From the NCBI GenBank assembly GCA_036123635.1, contig JAZADL010000040.1, positions 1 to 17,853 on the forward strand: DNA of 17,853 bases. Reading direction: 5' to 3'. Of the stretch, positions 14,069 to 17,853 are shown one piece after another. Source of the DNA: UBA9410 sp036123635 (GTDB lineage: Bacteria > Actinomycetota > Acidimicrobiia > Acidimicrobiales > MedAcidi-G1). A program made the translations under genes and the position numbers. Each line of letters starts with the position of its first letter. The first letter of the stretch is position 1. Under the pieces are notes generated by a model. That model searched no databases. It was not told where the DNA came from and saw nothing but the letters and a program-made list of their open reading frames with translations.

Positions 14069-14860
14069 TCAGTCCAGAAGCCGGTCTCGCAAGTTGGCTA
14101 TCCGGTCCTCGGTGAGACCCAATCCGTCGCGCAACATGGCCCCGACGCCGCCCCACCGGTCATCCACAGCGGCTAACTGCGCCTCAACGTAGGCCGGGGC
14201 CACTTCTATGAAGGGCCGTAACAGTTCCAGTCCCTCTTCGGTGAGCATGCCTCCATCCACCAGGGCTGCCGCCCGGCGGGTCCCCACCCGGTTGCTCTCC
14301 AGGTAATGCTCCACGATGGCGTCTCGCTCCACGCCAAGGGCCAATAGCAGGATGGTCCCCACCCACCCGGCCCGGTCCTTACCGGCCGAGCAGTGCCACA
14401 CCAGTGGCCACCGGTCGGCATCCGTTACGAAATCCATGACCCGACAGAAGGCCTCCACCCTCCCCGGATGCTCCACCATGTTACGAGCGCCCTTCGTGGC
14501 GATGGCCGTTGCCCGGCCGTCGGACCACACGGCCCGCATAGCCTCCACGTCGCCGGTGGTGATGAACGCCCGAATGTCGGCTCCAAAGCCACCTTCGTCA
14601 GGGATGGGAGCCGGGATCCCGACCGCGCCCTCCGGTATCCGGTCAGCGCCCTCGTAACGGGAGTCCACCTCGTTACGCAGGTCCACGACCGTCCGAATGC
14701 CTAGGGCGTGCAGGCGGACCAGGTCGGCGTCAGAAGCCCGACCTAGGTGTCCTGACCGCCACAGCAGGCCACCGACGGTGGTCCGACCGTCGGTGGTGGG
14801 CAAACCACCGATGCCTCGGAAGTTGGTGATCCCGTCCATCTCGGTCTCGGTGGGCTCCAC
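14069..14860 (-). CDS. Tyrosine-protein phosphatase, PtpB-like (Y_phosphatase3)
   Basis: A phosphatase of about 263 residues. It starts with DGITNFRGIGGLPTTDG, the N-terminal NFRD-like signature of this family, and has TVVDLRNEVD. The P-loop is WHCSAGKDRAGW (about residue 155), which fits C-x5-R with the GKDR form found in M. tuberculosis PtpB and bacterial lipid/tyrosine phosphatases. Cys and Arg of the loop are intact, so catalysis through a phospho-cysteine is expected; the natural substrate (phosphoprotein or phosphoinositide-like lipid) cannot be told. The start is uncertain. ATG 14839 aligns with the Leu of the L-(D/E)-G motif in homologs and so is probably internal. GTG 14860 or 14863 gives a better N-terminus, with a CATCAT element 6 nt before 14860. 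The gene is divergent from a crotonase, with about 60 bp between them. Confidence 0.8.
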   Translation of the reverse strand: MEPTETEMDGITNFRGIGGLPTTDGRTTVGGLLWRSGHLGRASDADLVRLHALGIRTVVDLRNEVDSRYEGADRIPEGAVGIPAPIPDEGGFGADIRAFITTGDVEAMRAVWSDGRATAIATKGARNMVEHPGRVEAFCRVMDFVTDADRWPLVWHCSAGKDRAGWVGTILLLALGVERDAIVEHYLESNRVGTRRAAALVDGGMLTEEGLELLRPFIEVAPAYVEAQLAAVDDRWGGVGAMLRDGLGLTEDRIANLRDRLLD

Positions 14861-14908
14861 CACGGGATGATGGCACGGCACGTTCCCGCACCCCACCTCC
14901 GATGGCCG

Positions 14909-14914
14909 TACCAT
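14909..14914 (+). promoter_or_regulatory. -10-like hexamer before the second crotonase gene
   Basis: TACCAT is followed by 6 nt and a GTG at 14921. No Shine-Dalgarno sequence is present. It is one of four TANNNT elements at this spacing in the window and lies in the divergent gap with the phosphatase gene. Confidence 0.4.
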
Positions 14915-14920
14915 CGGGTC

Positions 14921-15748
14921 GTGTCCGACGGCCCGGTCTCTGATTCCGACGTCCTGCTGGTCGATGACCCGCGCCCCGGTGTACGGCGGCTGACCCTGAA
15001 CCGGCCCGAGAAGCGCAATGCTCTGAACAACGCTCTTCGGGGAGCCCTGTTCGCCGCGCTCCAGGAGGCCGACCGCGACGACGCCGTCCATGTGACCATC
15101 CTCCGGGGGGCCGGACCGTGCTTCTCCTCGGGGTACGACCTGGGTTCAGACCTCAGCGCCGACCGGCCCTCCTATACGCCGGGGGGTGACGGCGGCTGGG
15201 CCCGCCACGTCTCCGACGGCTGGTTGTCGCTGTGGGATTTGGCTAAGCCGGTAATTGCCCAGGTCCACGGCTACGCCATGGCCGGGGGCTCCGAGCTAGC
15301 CGCTGCCTGCGACCTCGTCTATTTGGCCGATGACGCCACCATCTCCCATCCCGTACTCCGGGTGGCTGGGACTCCTGACTTCGCCATCCACCCGTGGTTG
15401 GTCGGCTTGCGCAACGCCCTGGAGATGGTCCTTACCGGTGATCCGGTTGATGCCGCCGAAGCGGTCCGCGTCGGTTACGCCAACCGGGCGTTTCCTCCTA
15501 CCGAGTTGGACGAGGCGGTGCTAGCCGTGGCCGAGCGTATGGCCTCCATCCCCCATGAGCTCTTGCAACTCAACAAGCGCTGGGTGTACCGGGCTATGGA
15601 CGCCATGGGTGCCCGAACGGCCATCCGGTCGGCCTCTGACCTGGGTGCCCTGGGTCCTCACGTCCCGTCCATTCGGGAGAACCTGGATGGGCTCCGGGAC
15701 CGTATACGCGACACAGCTCGCCCACCGGACGACGACCCAACAACCTGA
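14921..15748 (+). CDS. Enoyl-CoA hydratase/isomerase (crotonase family)
   Basis: A 275-residue crotonase. It has VRRLTLNRPEKRNALNNALR (about 21-40), an oxyanion-hole region CFSSGYDL (67-74), VHGYAMAGGSELAAACDLVY (115-134) and PVLRVAGTPDFAIHPWLVG (144-162). E125 matches the first catalytic Glu (E144) of classic hydratase. At the second catalytic position (PE in hydratases) there is no Glu; the GTPD and HPWLVG segment is distinctive and seems to define an actinobacterial subgroup of unknown reaction. GTG 14921 was chosen because of the -10-like element 6 nt before it; an upstream in-frame ATG at 14867 would overlap the divergent promoter region and add an unlikely 18 residues. It stands alone, converging on the desaturase gene, so it appears to be a monocistronic acyl-CoA gene. 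Confidence 0.83.
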   Translation: MSDGPVSDSDVLLVDDPRPGVRRLTLNRPEKRNALNNALRGALFAALQEADRDDAVHVTILRGAGPCFSSGYDLGSDLSADRPSYTPGGDGGWARHVSDGWLSLWDLAKPVIAQVHGYAMAGGSELAAACDLVYLADDATISHPVLRVAGTPDFAIHPWLVGLRNALEMVLTGDPVDAAEAVRVGYANRAFPPTELDEAVLAVAERMASIPHELLQLNKRWVYRAMDAMGARTAIRSASDLGALGPHVPSIRENLDGLRDRIRDTARPPDDDPTT

Positions 15749-15749
15749 C

Positions 15750-15764
15750 GGGAGGCGGCCTCTC
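15750..15764. terminator. Hairpin between convergent crotonase and desaturase genes
   Basis: GGGAGG (15750-15755) pairs with CCTCTCC (15759-15764) across a 3-nt loop, with one G-T pair. It begins two bases after the crotonase stop and lies in the 33-nt convergent gap. No T-tract follows. Confidence 0.3.
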
Positions 15765-15781
15765 CTGACAGTCCGGCCGAA

Positions 15782-16705
15782 TCAGACGCCGGTTGAGACC
15801 CGCCTGGTCCGACTAGCCATTCGGTTCTCGAAGGTCTCTGCCTGGACGATAAGCGCCTCCGGAATAGCCAGGATCTTCTCCTGCAGTTCCTCGCCCAGGG
15901 GATCAAGGCCCTCGATGGACCCCACCTTCCAGTGTCGGAGCAACGGTTGGACCACCTGTTCGGCATGGATACGCAGGTTGTAGATCCCGGCCCGGGCGAT
16001 GGCCACGGCCCGTCGGCTGAAGTTTGGTATCCCGGTTCCGGGCATGTTGAAGTCAGACAGGACCCGGTGGACGGCCCCCAGCACGAGAGTGGGTGCCTGG
16101 CGAAGCATCGCCGTGGTGACCCCCCGGTAGAACATGAAGTGGTGGTTCTCGTCGGCGGCCACCCGGGTCATGACCTCGTGGGCCACCGGACAGTCGGCCT
16201 TCACCCCAGTGTTGCGGTGGCTGATGCGGGTAGCCAGTTCCTGGGCCGACGTGTAGACGAACACCTCCACTGGGCACGGGGAGTCGTAGCGCCAACCGCG
16301 GGTCACCGTGGCCAACCGCTCGTCCTCCAGTTGGGCTGGATCGCAGTTCCGGGTGGCCAGCAGGTAGTTACGGATGGCGATGGAATGCTGGCCCTCCTCG
16401 GCCGTCCAGAGGCGGGACCATTCGGCCATCGGCGAGTCCTCGGGGAAGCAGCCAGCGATCTTCGCGTGGTAGTAGGGCAGGTTGTCCTCGGTCAGTAGGT
16501 TCAACTGCAGGGAGGTCCGGACCTCCGGGGACAACGTGGCCTGAGACTCCTCCCACGGCTCGTCGCGGAAACTCCGGCCCAGTTCCCACGGAACAACGTC
16601 GTGGGCATACCAATGCTGTCGGCGCTCCCGGTGCTCGGCCATGAGCCGGGAGATCTCCGGCTCGACGGACGAGACCAACTCGAACGATTCGGTAGTGGCG
16701 GTCAC
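15782..16705 (-). CDS. Acyl-ACP desaturase (ferritin-like diiron, DesA type)
   Basis: A 307-residue soluble fatty-acid desaturase of the FA_desaturase_2 family. Diiron ligands are visible: E73 (LTEDNLPYYH), E104 and H107 (TAEEGQH), E156 (SAQELATR), and E186 with H189 (AADENHHF). This is the E / E-x2-H / E / E-x2-H pattern of the plant stearoyl-ACP desaturase, although the usual EENRH and DEKRH pairs read EEGQH and DENHH, as is seen in divergent actinobacterial members. By family, it inserts a cis double bond in acyl-ACP using O2 and reduced ferredoxin in the cytoplasm; chain length and position are unknown. GTG 16705 is preceded by GGAG 5-6 nt upstream. The C-terminal part (HAEQVVQPLLRHWK) packs as a final helix pair. 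It stands near acyl-CoA genes but is transcribed separately from them. Confidence 0.87.
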   Translation of the reverse strand: MTATTESFELVSSVEPEISRLMAEHRERRQHWYAHDVVPWELGRSFRDEPWEESQATLSPEVRTSLQLNLLTEDNLPYYHAKIAGCFPEDSPMAEWSRLWTAEEGQHSIAIRNYLLATRNCDPAQLEDERLATVTRGWRYDSPCPVEVFVYTSAQELATRISHRNTGVKADCPVAHEVMTRVAADENHHFMFYRGVTTAMLRQAPTLVLGAVHRVLSDFNMPGTGIPNFSRRAVAIARAGIYNLRIHAEQVVQPLLRHWKVGSIEGLDPLGEELQEKILAIPEALIVQAETFENRMASRTRRVSTGV

Positions 16706-16798
16706 GGCGCTCCGATCCCATGCCGGGCCGCCCCTCAGCCCGGTAAGGAACAGGCTAGGTCACCCCGGGGAAACCCGGTACCTGGCCCCTGCCAAGCC

Positions 16799-16817
16799 CG
16801 GAGGGTCCTCCCGTCCG
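16799..16817 (-). terminator. Hairpin just after the membrane-protein stop
   Basis: CGGA-GGG (16799-16805), loop TCCT and CCC-G-TCCG (16810-16817) form a seven-pair stem with one bulged base, starting one base past the minus-strand stop. A second 5-bp stem with a GAAA loop on the plus strand lies at 16765-16778. Neither has a T-tract. Confidence 0.3.
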
Positions 16818-16818
16818 A

Positions 16819-17853
16819 TCAGTCGACGGAAACCGGCTCGAGGTCGTCGTAGGTCTTATTCCGGCGGAACTCGGTGATGATCTTCTTCGACGTCGTGGCC
16901 AGCATCGCTCCAGCGAACATCGTGAGAAAGGCGCCGGCGCCAGTGACGACCTTGAGGTCCGACACCCGAGCCAGGCTGGCAATCCACACGATGCCGATCA
17001 GCGCGAGGCCACCTCCCGCGCCGGCAACCATGACACTCCAGCGCCATCTTCGGTTCTCGTCTAGGCCCAGTAAGCCCGATGCCGGCACGGTGAGCGCCGC
17101 GCCGATGATGGACATCGTGATGGCCAGGCGGCCAAGCCCGCCACCATCCTCAGAGAGCCCGTCGGTAACCACCAGCGCGTTCATTCGGTACTTGTTGCGC
17201 AGAGAGGTGGCCTTTCCAGCGTTTGCTGCTGCCATGGCTGGATTTTCGTTCGTCTCGTCCCGAAGTCGAATGAGTTCCGCTTTGATCTCGTCGGGAAGTT
17301 CGGTCGCTCCACGTTCGTCGAAGGTCCAACCGGAAATCGAACCGATCAGGACCAGGGCAACGGCGAGGATGCCCGCACCCATTCGACCCCAGCTGATGAT
17401 TCGATCCAAAGGTCGGAAGGCTGAGTAGGGAGCCGTCTGCAGGGCCAGAATCGCGCCGGCCAGCATCACGATGCTGGCCACAATGGCCAGCATCACGCCC
17501 GGGCCGTGGTTGTAGGTCTCGACAGCAGCGAGGGGGGAGGCCATCTGGTAGGTGAGGGCGGCAACCAGTATGCAACTCGAGGTGATGACCATGGCGTCTG
17601 CCGCGAACCAGCGGGAGCCCGACCGTAGGACGACTACGGACATCACGCCGATGGTGAGGGTAACTAGCAACTGAACGTCCAGGAACACCGCCGAATCACC
17701 AGAGCCGATACTCCCAATGACCAGCCATCGGAGGACGACACCACTGGCCAGCGCTCCCAGGACGGTAACTCGCTGATCGGAACCGGTTCCGTTGAGTACC
17801 CGATAAACGGCCCCGGCCAGAGCGAGGGCCACCAGGTCCTTGACGTCGAGTAC
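16819..17853 (-). CDS. Polytopic membrane protein of unknown function, 5' end at window edge
   Basis: The minus-strand frame gives at least 337 residues from a GTG at 17832 and stays open to base 17853, so the real start may lie outside. About eight hydrophobic segments can be seen: VLGALASGVVLRWLVIGSIG, VFLDVQLLVTLTIGVMSVVV, MVITSSCILVAALTYQM, VMLAIVASIVMLAGAILAL, GAGILAVALVLIGSI, LAITMSIIGAALTVPASGL, VMVAGAGGGLALIGIVWIAS and FLTMFAGAMLATT. Between the fifth and sixth is a hydrophilic loop of roughly 65 residues (FDERGATELPDEIKAELIRL and on), probably outside the cell or membrane-peripheral. The C-terminal tail KKIITEFRRNKTYDDLE is charged and likely cytoplasmic. The helix count recalls ABC-transporter permeases of the sugar type, but I see no permease motif I can name. 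I do not recognise the family. It lies upstream of the desaturase on the same strand, with a 113-bp gap. Confidence 0.7.
   Translation of the reverse strand, partial: VLDVKDLVALALAGAVYRVLNGTGSDQRVTVLGALASGVVLRWLVIGSIGSGDSAVFLDVQLLVTLTIGVMSVVVLRSGSRWFAADAMVITSSCILVAALTYQMASPLAAVETYNHGPGVMLAIVASIVMLAGAILALQTAPYSAFRPLDRIISWGRMGAGILAVALVLIGSISGWTFDERGATELPDEIKAELIRLRDETNENPAMAAANAGKATSLRNKYRMNALVVTDGLSEDGGGLGRLAITMSIIGAALTVPASGLLGLDENRRWRWSVMVAGAGGGLALIGIVWIASLARVSDLKVVTGAGAFLTMFAGAMLATTSKKIITEFRRNKTYDDLEPVSVD

Noticed and set aside
14867..14920. ATG 14867 as start of the second crotonase
   Set aside because: The added 18 residues are not typical of the family and would include the -10-like element. 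GTG 14921 fits better.
1..17853. CRISPR arrays, tRNA genes, transposases, phage or attachment sites
   Set aside because: I looked for direct repeats with regular spacing, cloverleaf-like stems and mobile-element proteins and found none. I cannot exclude subtle RNAs by eye.

Overview
The window looks like a chromosomal stretch from a high-GC actinobacterium, probably an aquatic or marine Acidimicrobiia relative. This is inferred from the base composition, the gene families (an F420-dependent luciferase-like oxidoreductase, a mycobacterial-type acyl-ACP desaturase, many acyl-CoA genes) and starts that fit leaderless transcription. No 16S rRNA, tRNA, CRISPR array, insertion sequence or phage gene was seen.

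Layout. The left edge holds the N-terminal two-thirds of an S9-family (DPP-IV-like) peptidase on the minus strand. Diverging from it is an F420-dependent oxidoreductase with its own ribosome binding site and a GC-rich hairpin just after its stop. A tightly packed plus-strand operon then runs from about 2540 to 10887. Its genes, in order, are a Zn-dependent alcohol dehydrogenase, an enolase-superfamily dehydratase (4-nt overlap with the first), an MttB-family methyltransferase without pyrrolysine, a dimethylglycine dehydrogenase-like FAD enzyme fused to a GcvT-type folate domain, an M24-fold enzyme that closely resembles the DMSP lyase DddP, and a hotdog thioesterase. Next comes fatty-acyl/CoA metabolism. 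A minus-strand crotonase faces away from two acyl-CoA dehydrogenase genes that overlap by one base. A minus-strand PtpB-like phosphatase is divergent from a second crotonase. A minus-strand ferritin-like acyl-ACP desaturase and an 8-helix membrane protein of unknown function, cut by the right edge, complete the window.

How the genes may work together. The central operon combines two demethylation-type enzymes (MttB-like; DMGDH-GcvT) with a DddP-like enzyme, an alcohol dehydrogenase and an acid-sugar-type dehydratase. The most economical reading is a catabolic module for a methylated osmolyte (betaine-type or sulfonium-type, DMSP being the prime candidate), with C1 units passed to tetrahydrofolate and the carbon skeleton passed on as acyl-CoA. 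The substrate is not determined by the sequence. No corrinoid protein gene, transporter or transcription regulator for the module is visible in the window.

Four first-of-unit genes carry a TANNNT -10-like hexamer 6-7 nt before their start codon and mostly lack a Shine-Dalgarno sequence, which suggests leaderless mRNAs. Genes inside operons mostly carry GGAGG-type sites.
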